This document shows positions 41,102-49,581 of a DNA stretch of 64,000 nucleotides, in pieces; position 1 is the stretch's first letter; each line of letters starts with the position of its first letter. The notes under the pieces are model-generated. The model worked only from the letters and a program-made list of their open reading frames with translations, had not been told where the DNA came from and made no database searches. The DNA is from DATAGF01 sp963813355 (GTDB lineage: Bacteria > Actinomycetota > Thermoleophilia > Miltoncostaeales > Miltoncostaeaceae), in NCBI GenBank assembly GCA_963813355.1, contig CAWEYS010000016.1, positions 1-64,000 on the forward strand. The letters run 5' to 3'. The translations under genes were made by a program, and so were the position numbers.

Positions 41102-42066
41102 TAGCGCAGGTACTCGCCGCTCTTGATCGGCTCCCACCACCCGCGCTGCTCGCGGTACCAGTTGACCGTCGCCGCGAGCGCGTCGGCGAACGGCCGCCGC
41201 GGCTCCCAGCCGAGCGCGCGCAGGCGCGAGGTGTCGAGCGCGTAGCGGCGGTCGTGGCCGGGGCGGTCGGCGACGTGGCGGATGAGCGACTCGTCGCGGT
41301 CGGTCAGGGCGAGGATGCGGCGGGTGATCTCCAGGTTGGGCACCTCGTTGCCGCCGCCGACGTTGTAGACCGCCCCGGCCTCGCCGCGCTCCAGCGCGGC
41401 CCAGATGCCCTCGCAGTGGTCGTCGACGTGGATCCAGTCGCGCGTCTGCATCCCGTCGCCGTAGACCGGCACGGGCTCGCCGTCGAGGGCGTTGGTCACG
41501 AACAGCGGAACCAGCTTCTCGGGGTACTGGCGCGGGCCGAACGTGTTGGAGCCGCGCGTGATGACGGCGTCGAGCCCGAAGGTGCGGTGCCAGGCGAGCA
41601 CCTGGAGGTCGCCGCCGGCCTTGCTGGCCGAGTAGGGGCTCGAGGGGCTGATCGGGTCGGTCTCGCGGAAGGCGCCCGCGGCGATCGAGCCGTAGACCTC
41701 GTCGGTGGAGACCTGCACGAAGCGCCCGACGCCGGCCTCGCGGGCCGCGTCGAGCAGCACGGCGGTCCCCACGACGTCGGTGCGGATGAAGTCGGCCGGG
41801 TCGAGGATGCTGCGATCGACGTGGCTCTCGGCGGCCAGGTTGACGACGGCGTCGGCCCCCTCGATCGCGCCCCGGACGGCCACCGCGTCGGCGATGTCGG
41901 CGTGCACGAACGAGTAGCCCGGCGCGTCGGCCACCTCGGCCACGTTGGCCGGGTTCCCGGCGTAGGTGAGCTTGTCGAGGTTCACCACCTCGGCGCCGCG
42001 CGCCAGCGCCAGCCGCACGAACGCCGAGCCGATGAAGCCGCAGCCTCCCGTCACCAGCAGCCTCAC
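41074..42066 (-). CDS. rfbB: dTDP-glucose 4,6-dehydratase
   Basis: A 330-residue extended short-chain dehydrogenase making dTDP-4-keto-6-deoxyglucose for rhamnose-type sugars. The NAD motif VTGGCGFIGSAF is at the start. The catalytic set is VSTDEVYG and YSASKAGGD (Tyr-x3-Lys). VVNLAAESHVDRS and FGPRQYPEKLVPLF follow. GTG 42066 overlaps the rfbD stop (GTGA). Its 3' end overlaps the convergent glycosyltransferase by 28 bases. Confidence 0.95.
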   Translation of the reverse strand: MRLLVTGGCGFIGSAFVRLALARGAEVVNLDKLTYAGNPANVAEVADAPGYSFVHADIADAVAVRGAIEGADAVVNLAAESHVDRSILDPADFIRTDVVGTAVLLDAAREAGVGRFVQVSTDEVYGSIAAGAFRETDPISPSSPYSASKAGGDLQVLAWHRTFGLDAVITRGSNTFGPRQYPEKLVPLFVTNALDGEPVPVYGDGMQTRDWIHVDDHCEGIWAALERGEAGAVYNVGGGNEVPNLEITRRILALTDRDESLIRHVADRPGHDRRYALDTSRLRALGWEPRRPFADALAATVNWYREQRGWWEPIKSGEYLRYYERQYGVR

Positions 42067-42894
42067 GCCGTCTCCTCCAGGTAGTCCGCGAGGGCCTCCC
42101 GCCAGTCTCGCAGCCGCGGGGCGCCGGGGCGCGTGCTCGCCAGCGCCGAGTAGCGCGGCCGGGGCGCCGGGCGCCCCAGGGCGGCCGTGGTCACCGGGCG
42201 CACCCGGCAGGCGCAGCCGGTCTCCTCGAAGATCGCCCGCGCGAGGCCGGCCCAGGTCACCTGCCCCGCGCCGGCGGCGTGGTAGACGCCGGGCGGCCGG
42301 TCGAGCAGCGCCTCCAGGGCGGGGGCGAGGTCGCGGGTCCAGGTGGGCGAGCCGGTCTGGTCGTCGACGACCTCCACCTCGTCGCGCTCGGACCCCAGCC
42401 GGCGCATCGTGTCGACGAAGTTGCGCCCGCCGGCGCCGTAGAGCCAGGCCGTGCGGGCCACCCGCGTCACCGGCGGGGTGGGCGTCGAGCGCCGCTCGCT
42501 CGCCCGCGAGCTTGGTGCGGCCGTAGGCGCCCAGGGGGCCCGGCGCGTCGTCCTCGGCGTAGGGCGCGCCCTTGCGCCCGTCGAAGACGTAGTCCGTCGA
42601 GGGGAGCACGAGCGCCGCGCCCGGCGGCGGCCGCGGCGACCGCCACGTTGCCCGCGCCGTCGCGCGTTGACGGCCGCCGCCTCGGCCTCGTGGGCCTCGG
42701 CCCCGTCGACGTCGGTCCAGGCGGCGAGGTGGAAGACGGCCTCCGGGCGGCAGGCGGCGACGCAGTCCCCGACTGCGGCGGGCGTCGGTCACGTCGACCT
42801 CGAGGTCGACCGCCGTCACGTCGTGCCGGCCCGCGAGGTGGGCCACGAGGTCCCGGCCCAGCATCCCGGCCGCGCCGGTGACGAGGACCCTCAC
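42063..42894 (-). CDS. rfbD: dTDP-4-dehydrorhamnose reductase, frame interrupted
   Basis: Reduces dTDP-4-dehydrorhamnose to dTDP-rhamnose. Parts are readable in different frames: VLVTGAAGMLGRDLVAHLAG at the start; LPSTDYVFDGRKGAPYAEDDAPGPLGAYGRTKLAGERA in the middle; TAWLYGAGGRNFVDTMRRLG and DQTGSPTWTRDLAPALEALL at the end. The span is 832 bases (3n+1), with breaks between about 42470 and 42790. Sequence errors are more likely than a true pseudogene because all motifs are intact and the operon is otherwise whole. GTG 42894 lies five bases after rfbA. No rfbC is seen in the window. Confidence 0.75.
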
Positions 42895-42899
42895 CCCGG

Positions 42900-43973
42900 C
42901 TAGATGAGCCCGATCGACGAGGAGTCGCCGACCATGAACCGGTAGGCGCGCGGCTTGTCCCCCGACCGCACGATCGTCGCGCCACGGCCGATGAGGCTGC
43001 TCTCGACGCGGGCGTCGAGGTCCTCGATGCGGCTGTCCTCGAGGAGGATGCTGTGCTCCACCTCGGCGCGGCGCACGACCACGCCGGAGGAGATGGCCGA
43101 GTAGGGGCCGATGTAGGCGTCCTCGACCACCGCCCCGGCGCCGATGATCGCCGGCCCGCGCACCGACGAGCGCACGACCCGCGCCCCCTCCTCGATGACG
43201 ACGCGCCCCTCGATGGTGCTGTCGACCACCTCGCCGTCCACCCGCGGCGCGAGCACGTCGAGCACGAGGCGGTTGGCCTCGAGCATGTCCTCCAGGCGGC
43301 CGGTGTCCTTCCACCAGCCCGTGACCTCGTGCGGCTCCACGGTCAGGCCGGAGTCGATCATGTGCTGGATCGCGTCGGTGATCTCCAGCTCGCCGCGCCC
43401 CGACGGCCGGATCGCCCTGGCCGACTCCACGATCGCCGCCGTGAACATGTAGACGCCGACCAGGGCCAGGTCGCTGCGCGGCTCGGGCGGCTTCTCGGTC
43501 AGCCGCACCACCCGGCCGTCCTCCAGCTCGGCCACGCCGTAGGACTCCGGGTCGGGCACGCGCTGGAGCAGGATCATCGCGTCGCAGGTCCCGGCGCGGA
43601 AGCGGTCGACCAGCTCGGTGATGCCGTCGCGCAGGAGGTTGTCGCCGAGGTACATGACGAACGGCGAGCCGGCCAGGAACTCCTCGGCGGCCAGCACGGC
43701 GTGGGCGAGGCCCAGGGGCGCCTCCTGGCGGATGTAGGTGACGCGCAGCCCGAGCGCCGACCCGTCGCCGACCGCCGCCTCGATCTCGGCGTGCGTGTCG
43801 CCGACCACGATGCCGACGTCGGTCACCCCCGCCGCGCGCAGCGCGTCGAGGCCGTAGAAGAGGACCGGGCGGTTGGCCACCGGCACGAGCTGCTTGGCGC
43901 TCGTGTGGGTGATCGGCCGCAGCCGCGTCCCCGCGCCTCCGGAGAGGACCAGACCCTTCAGCGCGGGCGTCAC
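42900..43973 (-). CDS. rfbA: glucose-1-phosphate thymidylyltransferase, long form
   Basis: A 357-residue nucleotidyltransferase. The N-terminal GT-A-like domain has the signature GLVLSGGAGTRLRPITHTSAKQLVPVANRPVLFYGLDALR. EKPPEPRSDLALVGVYMF and GWWKDTGRLEDMLEAN follow. From about residue 245 a left-handed beta-helix of hexapeptide repeats runs (VDSTIEGRVVIEEGARVV). This long form is common in actinobacteria and archaea. It makes dTDP-glucose for the adjacent rfbB and rfbD. GTG 43973 is preferred to earlier starts because it begins at the first beta strand. Confidence 0.93.
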   Translation of the reverse strand: MTPALKGLVLSGGAGTRLRPITHTSAKQLVPVANRPVLFYGLDALRAAGVTDVGIVVGDTHAEIEAAVGDGSALGLRVTYIRQEAPLGLAHAVLAAEEFLAGSPFVMYLGDNLLRDGITELVDRFRAGTCDAMILLQRVPDPESYGVAELEDGRVVRLTEKPPEPRSDLALVGVYMFTAAIVESARAIRPSGRGELEITDAIQHMIDSGLTVEPHEVTGWWKDTGRLEDMLEANRLVLDVLAPRVDGEVVDSTIEGRVVIEEGARVVRSSVRGPAIIGAGAVVEDAYIGPYSAISSGVVVRRAEVEHSILLEDSRIEDLDARVESSLIGRGATIVRSGDKPRAYRFMVGDSSSIGLI

Positions 43974-43984
43974 GCGGGCCAGGG

Positions 43985-43990
43985 TACCAC
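43985..43990 (+). promoter_or_regulatory. -10 element of a leaderless gpgS transcript
   Basis: TACCAC ends exactly six bases before the gpgS GTG at 43997. It lies in the 23-base gap to the divergent rfbA start, so no room remains for a leader. Confidence 0.45.
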
Positions 43991-43996
43991 CGGCCT

Positions 43997-44980
43997 GTGC
44001 GACCATTCGCCGACGTGGACCGGGACCAGTGGCTGAGACGGCGCACCTACCGGGGCGCGGACTATGACCCGGATCGCCTGGCCGAGGCGGCGCGGCGCGC
44101 GGGGCTGTCGATCTCGGTCTGCCTGCCCGCGCTGAACGTCGCCGCGACCGTCGGGCCGATCGTGTCGGCCGTGCGCGAGCGGCTGGTGGAGGGCGCCGCG
44201 CTGGTGGACGAGATCGTCGTCGTCGACAGCCGCAGCGCCGACGACACCGTCGCCGCGGCGACGGCGGCCGGCGCGCGCGTGATCCAGGACGACGAGGTGC
44301 TGCCGGAGCTCGGGCCCGGCCGCGGCAAGGGCGAGGCGATGTGGAAGAGCCTCGCCGTGCTGCGGGGGGACATCGTGGTGTGGCTGGACGCCGACGTGGT
44401 GGGGTTCGACCCCGCGTTCGTGACCGGGCTCGTGGGCCCGCTGGTCGATGACCCGGAGGTCGGGTACGTGAAGGCCCTCTACCGGCGCGCCCTCGGCGCC
44501 GAGGACGACGGCGGCGGCCGCGTCACCGAGATCTGCGCCCGGCCCCTCATCAACCTCTTCTACCCGGAGCTCGCCGGCTTCGCCCAGCCGCTCTCGGGGG
44601 AGGCTGCCGGGCGCCGCGAGCTGCTCTCGTCGGTGCCGTTCTTCAGCGGATACGCGGTCGAGCTCGGGCTGCTGATCGACCTGAGCCGCCGCGCCGGGAT
44701 CGGCGCGCTCGCGCAGGTGGACCTCGGCGGGCGCCGGCACGCGAACCAGCCGACCGTCGCGCTCGGCGCCATGGCCTCCACGATCACGCAGGCCGTCCTG
44801 CGCCGCCTGGCGGACGAGGGCCGCGCGCCCGAAGCCCTCCTGGAGGGCGCCGGCGCCTACGTCCGGCCGGTCCCGGGCGCCGAGGGCCTGGTCCTGGCCG
44901 AGGTCGACACCCGGCCCGCCGAGCGCCCGCCCATGGCGCGGGCGCGCGCGGCGGCGGCGTCGCTCAGCCGGAGGCCCTGA
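43997..44980 (+). CDS. gpgS: glucosyl-3-phosphoglycerate synthase
   Basis: A 327-residue retaining glycosyltransferase (GT81 type). It transfers glucose from a nucleotide donor to 3-phosphoglycerate, the first step toward glucosylglycerate and methylglucose lipopolysaccharides. Visible motifs are VCLPALNVAATVGPIVSAVRE, DEIVVVDSRSADDT, GKGEAMWKSLAVLRGDIVVWLDADV and YVKALYRRALG, then SGYAVELGLLIDLS. The neighbouring glycerate kinase can supply phosphoglycerate. GTG start, leaderless-looking. Confidence 0.92.
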   Translation: MRPFADVDRDQWLRRRTYRGADYDPDRLAEAARRAGLSISVCLPALNVAATVGPIVSAVRERLVEGAALVDEIVVVDSRSADDTVAAATAAGARVIQDDEVLPELGPGRGKGEAMWKSLAVLRGDIVVWLDADVVGFDPAFVTGLVGPLVDDPEVGYVKALYRRALGAEDDGGGRVTEICARPLINLFYPELAGFAQPLSGEAAGRRELLSSVPFFSGYAVELGLLIDLSRRAGIGALAQVDLGGRRHANQPTVALGAMASTITQAVLRRLADEGRAPEALLEGAGAYVRPVPGAEGLVLAEVDTRPAERPPMARARAAAASLSRRP

Positions 44981-46118
44981 ACAGGTCCCAGAGCCGGCCC
45001 AGGGCGGCGCCGGCGGCCGCGAGGTCCTCCTCCGTGCGCGCCAGCTCGTCGGCGAGGGGCGTCTGCAGGCGCCCGATCGGCAGCGCCGCCGCGAAGCCGG
45101 CCCGCCGCAGCGCCGCCGGGCCGAGCGCCACCTCGCCGCACAGGGCGACGCAGGGAACCCCCCGGCGCCCGCACGCCTCCGCCACCGCGGCGGGCGCCTT
45201 GCCCGCCAGGCTGGTCTCGTCCAGGCGGCCCTCGCCGGTCACGCACAGGGCCGCCCCCTCGAGGCGCTCGTCGAGGCGGACGGCCTCGAGCACCAGGGGC
45301 GCGCCCGGCTCCAGGGTGGCCCCCAGCAGGGCCATCAGCCCCCCGGCTGCGCCCCCGGCGGCGCCGGCCCGGGCGACCCCGTCGAGATCCACCCCGGTGG
45401 CGTCGCGAATCGCGGCCGCCAGCGTCGCGAGGCCCTCGTCCAGCCGCTCGACCGCCTCGGGGCCCGCCCCCTTCTGGGGGCCGTAGACGCGGGCCGCCCC
45501 CTGAGGGCCGTGGAACGGGACGTGGACGTCGCACGCGACCTCGATGGCCGCGTCGTCCAGGCGGGGGTCGCGGCCGGAGAGGTCGATGCGGGCGACCCGG
45601 CGCAGGTCGGCGCCGCGGCCCTCGAGCTCCCGGCCGTCGGCGTCGAGCGCCCGGACCCCCAGCGCCGAGGCCAGCCCCAGCCCGCCGTCGGTGGTGGCGC
45701 TGCCCCCCAGCCCCACCACGATCCGGCGGGCGCCCAGGTCGAGCGCGGCCCGGATGAGCTCGCCGGTCCCCCGGGTCGAGGTCGCCTCGGGGTCGCGCTC
45801 CGCGGGCGCCAGGCGCTCGTAGCCGGAGGCCAGGGCGAGCTCGACGACGGCGACCCCGCCGGGCAGCTCGCCGATTGCCGCCTCCACGGGCCGGCCGAGC
45901 GGATCGGCGGCCATCACGGGCCGGCGCCGGCCGCCCGCCGCCGCCACCAGGGCGTCGAGCGTGCCCTCGCCGCCGTCGGCGACCGGCACGGCGCGGGTCT
46001 CGGCGCCGGGCACCGACAGGCGCAGGCCGGCCGCGATCGCGCGCGCGGCCGCCGCCGCCGGGAGGGCGCCCTTGAAGGGGCCCGGCGCGACGACGGCTGC
46101 GCCTCGCGGCGGGCTCAT
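44964..46118 (-). CDS. glxK: glycerate kinase, GlxK/GarK family
   Basis: A 384-residue glycerate 2-kinase converting D-glycerate and ATP to 2-phosphoglycerate. It has the family start VVAPGPFKGALPAAAAARAIAAGL, ADGGEGTLDALVAA, GLGGSATTDGGLGLASALG and GEGRLDETSLAGKAP. The family's first motif is usually APDSFKGSL, so it is slightly divergent. It converges on gpgS with 17 bases of overlap, linking glycerate metabolism to glucosylglycerate. ATG 46118 overlaps the dehydrogenase stop (ATGA). Confidence 0.9.
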   Translation of the reverse strand: MSPPRGAAVVAPGPFKGALPAAAAARAIAAGLRLSVPGAETRAVPVADGGEGTLDALVAAAGGRRRPVMAADPLGRPVEAAIGELPGGVAVVELALASGYERLAPAERDPEATSTRGTGELIRAALDLGARRIVVGLGGSATTDGGLGLASALGVRALDADGRELEGRGADLRRVARIDLSGRDPRLDDAAIEVACDVHVPFHGPQGAARVYGPQKGAGPEAVERLDEGLATLAAAIRDATGVDLDGVARAGAAGGAAGGLMALLGATLEPGAPLVLEAVRLDERLEGAALCVTGEGRLDETSLAGKAPAAVAEACGRRGVPCVALCGEVALGPAALRRAGFAAALPIGRLQTPLADELARTEEDLAAAGAALGRLWDLFRASG

Positions 46119-46972
46119 CCGCTGGTCCGGCGGGGCCAGTCGAGGCCGAGGAAGTCGACCAGCCCGTCGTGGAAGGCGCGGTCGTCGCCGGCCTCGCGCA
46201 TGGCCGCGATCATAAGGGTGTCGTCGCCGACCGGGATCCGGAACGGCGGGTCGGGGTCGAGGGCCGCGGCCACGACGGCGCGGGCCACCACCTCGGGGCC
46301 CATCGGGTGGTCGCGGCGCCAGGCGGCGAAGCCGCGGCGCAGGTCCTCCCGCAGCGGCGCGTAGGGGCCCTCGCCGCGGGCGGCCGCCCCGGTCGGGCGC
46401 ACGGCCTTCGGGAACTCGGTGTCGACCATCCCCGGCTCGACCGTCGAGACGCGGATGCCGAAGGGGCGGCCCTCCACCGCCAGCGCCTCGGCGATCGCGG
46501 ACAGGGCGTACTTGCTGGCGTGATACATGCCGAGCAGGGGGTTTGCGAAGCGGGCGCCGATGGACGAGACGAAGACCACGGAGCCGCCGCCCGCGGCCCG
46601 CATCCCCGGAACGACCCCCTGGACCACCGCCGCCGCCCCGAAGACGTTCGTCTCGAACATGGCCCGCACCTCGGCGAGGTCGACCTCCTCCACCGCCCCC
46701 AGGACGCCGTAGGCCGCGTTGCTCACCAGGCAGGCGAGCGCGCCGCCGGCGTGACGCTCGGCGGCCGCCACGCCCTCCGCCACGGACGCCGGGTCGGCGA
46801 CGTCCAGGCGCACGACGAGGACGCCGGTGCCCGCGTACGCCTCCTCGGCGGCCGCGACGTCGCGCACCCCGGCGACGGCGCGCCAGCCCTGGTCCCGGAA
46901 GGCCTGCGCGCACGCCCGGCCGATGCCGCGCCCCGCGCCGGTCACGAGCGCGGTCGGTTCGCCCCCCGTCAT
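46115..46972 (-). CDS. short-chain dehydrogenase/reductase
   Basis: A 285-residue classical SDR. The cofactor motif TGAGRGIGRACA is at residues 12-23, then LVSNAAYG, VFVSSIGARFANPLLGMYHASKYAL (catalytic Ser and Tyr-x3-Lys) and STVEPGMVDTEF. The first-strand pattern suits NADP. Substrate unknown. It is coupled to the glycerate kinase by an ATGA overlap, so it could act on a related hydroxy acid. ATG start. Confidence 0.88.
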   Translation of the reverse strand: MTGGEPTALVTGAGRGIGRACAQAFRDQGWRAVAGVRDVAAAEEAYAGTGVLVVRLDVADPASVAEGVAAAERHAGGALACLVSNAAYGVLGAVEEVDLAEVRAMFETNVFGAAAVVQGVVPGMRAAGGGSVVFVSSIGARFANPLLGMYHASKYALSAIAEALAVEGRPFGIRVSTVEPGMVDTEFPKAVRPTGAAARGEGPYAPLREDLRRGFAAWRRDHPMGPEVVARAVVAAALDPDPPFRIPVGDDTLMIAAMREAGDDRAFHDGLVDFLGLDWPRRTSG

Positions 46973-46982
46973 CGGGCGAACG

Positions 46983-48791
46983 TTACCCGGGCCCGGCGCG
47001 GCTCAGGTCGGGCGCCGGGGGCCCCGGGGCGGGCGGTCCCTCCGGGAGCGCCGGGAGCCGGAGCGTGAACGTGCTCCCCTCGCCGACCGCCGACTCCAGG
47101 CCGATGCTGCCCTGGTGGGCGGCGGCCAGCCCGCGCGCGATGGCGAGCCCCAGGCCGGCGCTGCGGCCCTCGCGGGCGGCGTCCCCGCGGTAGAAGCGGT
47201 CGAAGACGAAGGCCTGCGACTCGGGCGGGATCCCCTCCCCTGTGTCGCGCACCGCGACCGTCGCCTCGCCGCCGTCGCGGCCCACGGCCACCTCGACCCG
47301 CCCGCCCGACGGCGTGTGGCGCAGGGCGTTGTCGAGGAGGATCAGGAGGATCTGCTCGATGCGGGCGGGGTCGGCGTCCACCTCGACCGGCTCGCCCGGG
47401 TGGGGGCGCGCGCTCAGGGCGACGCCCTCGCGTGCGGCCAGGGGGACGCGCGGGTCGACCACGTCGGCCGCCAGCTCCCCGAGGTCGAGGCGCTCGCGTG
47501 CCAGCGGCAGCGCCCCCGCGTCGAGCCGGGCGAGCTGGAGCTGCTCCTCCACGAGCCGCTCCAGGCGCGCCGTCTCCTGGCTCATCGCCGCCAGGAACTC
47601 GCGGCGGTGGCGCTCGCTCACCCCGTCCCCCTCGAGCAGCTCGAGGAAGCCCTTGAGCGCGGCGATCGGCGTCTTGAGCTCGTGCGAGACGTTGGCGACG
47701 AGATCGCGGCGGGCGCGCTCGAGGCGCCTCTGCGCCGTCACGTCGCGGAGCGTGATGACCGTGCCGGCGTGCGGCCCCTCGCCCAGCCGGGCGGCGGTCA
47801 GCTCCAGCTCGACGCCGTCGGCCAGGGTCACCTGGCGCGCCTCGATGGGGGGCGCGTCCTCGGCGCGGGCGGCGAGCACGGCGTCGATGATGGCCGGGGG
47901 GAGGGCGTCGAGGCGGGCCGAGCCGTCCTCCTCCGGCAGGCCCAGGTAGCGGCTCGCGGCGTCGTTGGCCACCGTGACGGTGCCGTCCGGGCCGACCGCC
48001 AGGACCCCCTCGGCGAGCGAGCCGATCATCGCGCGGTCGCGGTCGCGCTCGCTGGTGATCGCGCCCACGAGCGACTGCAGCCGCTCGGCCATGCCGTTGA
48101 TGCTGCGGCGCAGCACCTGGACCTCCTCGGGCGCGACGCCCACCTCGGGCGCGCGCGCCGACAGGTCGCCGCCGGCGAGGGTGGCGGCGGTCGATGCCAG
48201 GCGGCGCATCCGCCCGCCGAGGACCCGCGCCAGGGCGATGCCGGCGAGCGCGGCGAGGCCGAGCACCACGATCATCGCGATGATCACGCGGCGGCGCACG
48301 ATCGCGAGCTCGGGCGCCACCCCGCTGATGGGCTGGACGGCGACGATCCGGCCGGCCTCGGTGCCGCCGACCACCAGCCCGGCCGACGCCGCCACCGCCT
48401 CGCCATCGCCGAGCACGGTCGGCTCCACGGGGACCCCGACGCGGTCGAGGAAGCCGGTGCGCTCCGCCGAGTCCACGCTCACCCGCGTGCTCTGGAAGAC
48501 GTTGACCGGGTCCGCGTACTCGATCCTCACGTCGCCGCCGATGGCGTCGCCCACGTCGTCCGCCATCCGCTGCGCCTCCTCCGAGGTCGCGCCGAAGGGC
48601 AGGCCCTGCTGGCCGACGCGCTCGAGCTGCAGGCGGAGCTCCTGGGCCTCGCGCTTGGCGCGGTCTGTGCGGACGCTCGACTCGAGCGTGGGCAGCACCA
48701 CCAGCAGCACCGCCAGGCTCGCCGCCAGGCCCACGGCGAGGAGCGCCGCCACCAGCCACCCCTGCAGGCCGAGGGCGCGCCGGGCCCTCAC
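46983..48791 (-). CDS. membrane sensor histidine kinase (PhoR/WalK type)
   Basis: A 602-residue kinase. A first membrane helix near residues 8-30 is followed by an extracytoplasmic sensor loop of about 120 residues and a second helix (VIIAMIVVLGLAALAGIALA). Then come HAMP, PAS (ITSERDRDRAMIGSLAEGVLAVGPDG), the HisKA H box ANVSHELKTPIAALKGFLELLE, and the HATPase N (LLDNALRHTP), G1 (VRDTGEGIPP) and G2 (SAGLGLAIARGL) boxes. It pairs with the response regulator whose stop overlaps its GTG start. The signal is unknown; envelope stress or phosphate is typical of this type. Confidence 0.92.
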   Translation of the reverse strand: MRARRALGLQGWLVAALLAVGLAASLAVLLVVLPTLESSVRTDRAKREAQELRLQLERVGQQGLPFGATSEEAQRMADDVGDAIGGDVRIEYADPVNVFQSTRVSVDSAERTGFLDRVGVPVEPTVLGDGEAVAASAGLVVGGTEAGRIVAVQPISGVAPELAIVRRRVIIAMIVVLGLAALAGIALARVLGGRMRRLASTAATLAGGDLSARAPEVGVAPEEVQVLRRSINGMAERLQSLVGAITSERDRDRAMIGSLAEGVLAVGPDGTVTVANDAASRYLGLPEEDGSARLDALPPAIIDAVLAARAEDAPPIEARQVTLADGVELELTAARLGEGPHAGTVITLRDVTAQRRLERARRDLVANVSHELKTPIAALKGFLELLEGDGVSERHRREFLAAMSQETARLERLVEEQLQLARLDAGALPLARERLDLGELAADVVDPRVPLAAREGVALSARPHPGEPVEVDADPARIEQILLILLDNALRHTPSGGRVEVAVGRDGGEATVAVRDTGEGIPPESQAFVFDRFYRGDAAREGRSAGLGLAIARGLAAAHQGSIGLESAVGEGSTFTLRLPALPEGPPAPGPPAPDLSRAGPG

Positions 48792-49486
48792 GGCGCCCTC
48801 CCGTCCTCCCCGCCGAAGGCGTAGCCCACCCCGCGCACGGTGCGGATGAGCACCGGCTGGGAGGGCTCGTGCTCGACCTTCTGGCGCAGGTGGCGCACGT
48901 GGACGTCGACGCTGCGGAGGTCGCCGTAGAAGCTGCCCTTCCACAGGTGGTTCATGAGCTCCTCGCGCGTGAAGACGCGGCGCGGCGAGCCGGCCAGCTT
49001 GTGGAGGATCTCGAACTCCGAGTAGGTGAGCGGGATCTCCTCGCCGGCGCGGCGCACCGTGCGGGCCGTCGCGTCGATCTCGAGGTCGCCCACCCTCAGC
49101 GGGGCCGTGCGGTCGGGCTCCAGGCGCGCGCGGCGCAGGTTGGCCTTGACCCGCGACACCAGCTCCCGCGGCGAGAACGGCTTGGTGACGTAGTCGTCGG
49201 CGCCCAGCTCCAGGCCCAGCACCTTGTCGAGCTCCTCGCCGCGCGCCGACAGCATGATGATCGGGATGTTGCGCTCGGCGCGGATGCGCTTGCAGACCTC
49301 GAGGCCGTCGAGGCCCGGGAGCATGATGTCCAGCACCACCAGGTCGACCGGCTCGGCCGCCACGACGTCGAGCGCGTCGTCGCCGCGGGCGGCCGTGACC
49401 ACGCGGAAGCCCGCGTCGCGCAGCGCGTACTCAACGATCGTGCGGATCGATCGCTCGTCCTCGACGACGAGGATGCAGTCGGACAC
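48788..49486 (-). CDS. OmpR/PhoB-family response regulator
   Basis: A 232-residue regulator. The receiver domain has the acidic pair in VVEDERS, phospho-Asp in LVVLDIMLPGLDG (about residue 53), Thr/Ser in IIMLSARG and Lys in DYVTKPFSP. A winged-helix C-terminal domain (LTYSEFEILHKLAGSPRRVFTREELMNHLW, then RTVRGVGYAF) follows. GTG 49486 has GGAGGG six bases upstream. The htrA gene diverges from it across about 95 bases and is a likely target. Confidence 0.94.
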   Translation of the reverse strand: MSDCILVVEDERSIRTIVEYALRDAGFRVVTAARGDDALDVVAAEPVDLVVLDIMLPGLDGLEVCKRIRAERNIPIIMLSARGEELDKVLGLELGADDYVTKPFSPRELVSRVKANLRRARLEPDRTAPLRVGDLEIDATARTVRRAGEEIPLTYSEFEILHKLAGSPRRVFTREELMNHLWKGSFYGDLRSVDVHVRHLRQKVEHEPSQPVLIRTVRGVGYAFGGEDGRAP

Positions 49487-49569
49487 AGGCGTCCCTCCGG
49501 CTCCGATGCATGGTAGCGGCGGCCGCCCGCCTCCCCGCCGGCCTTCGCGGAGCCTTAAAGGTCGCCCGC

Positions 49570-49575
49570 TACCCT
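49570..49575 (+). promoter_or_regulatory. -10 element of a leaderless htrA transcript
   Basis: TACCCT ends exactly six bases before GTG 49582, matching the spacing at ccdA and gpgS. The divergent response-regulator gene starts 84 bases away, so its protein could bind between them. Confidence 0.5.
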
Positions 49576-49581
49576 GGGACG

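Noticed and set aside
46827..48824. A 665-codon + strand frame across the histidine kinase
   Set aside because: Antisense shadow of a kinase with all five sequence boxes visible.
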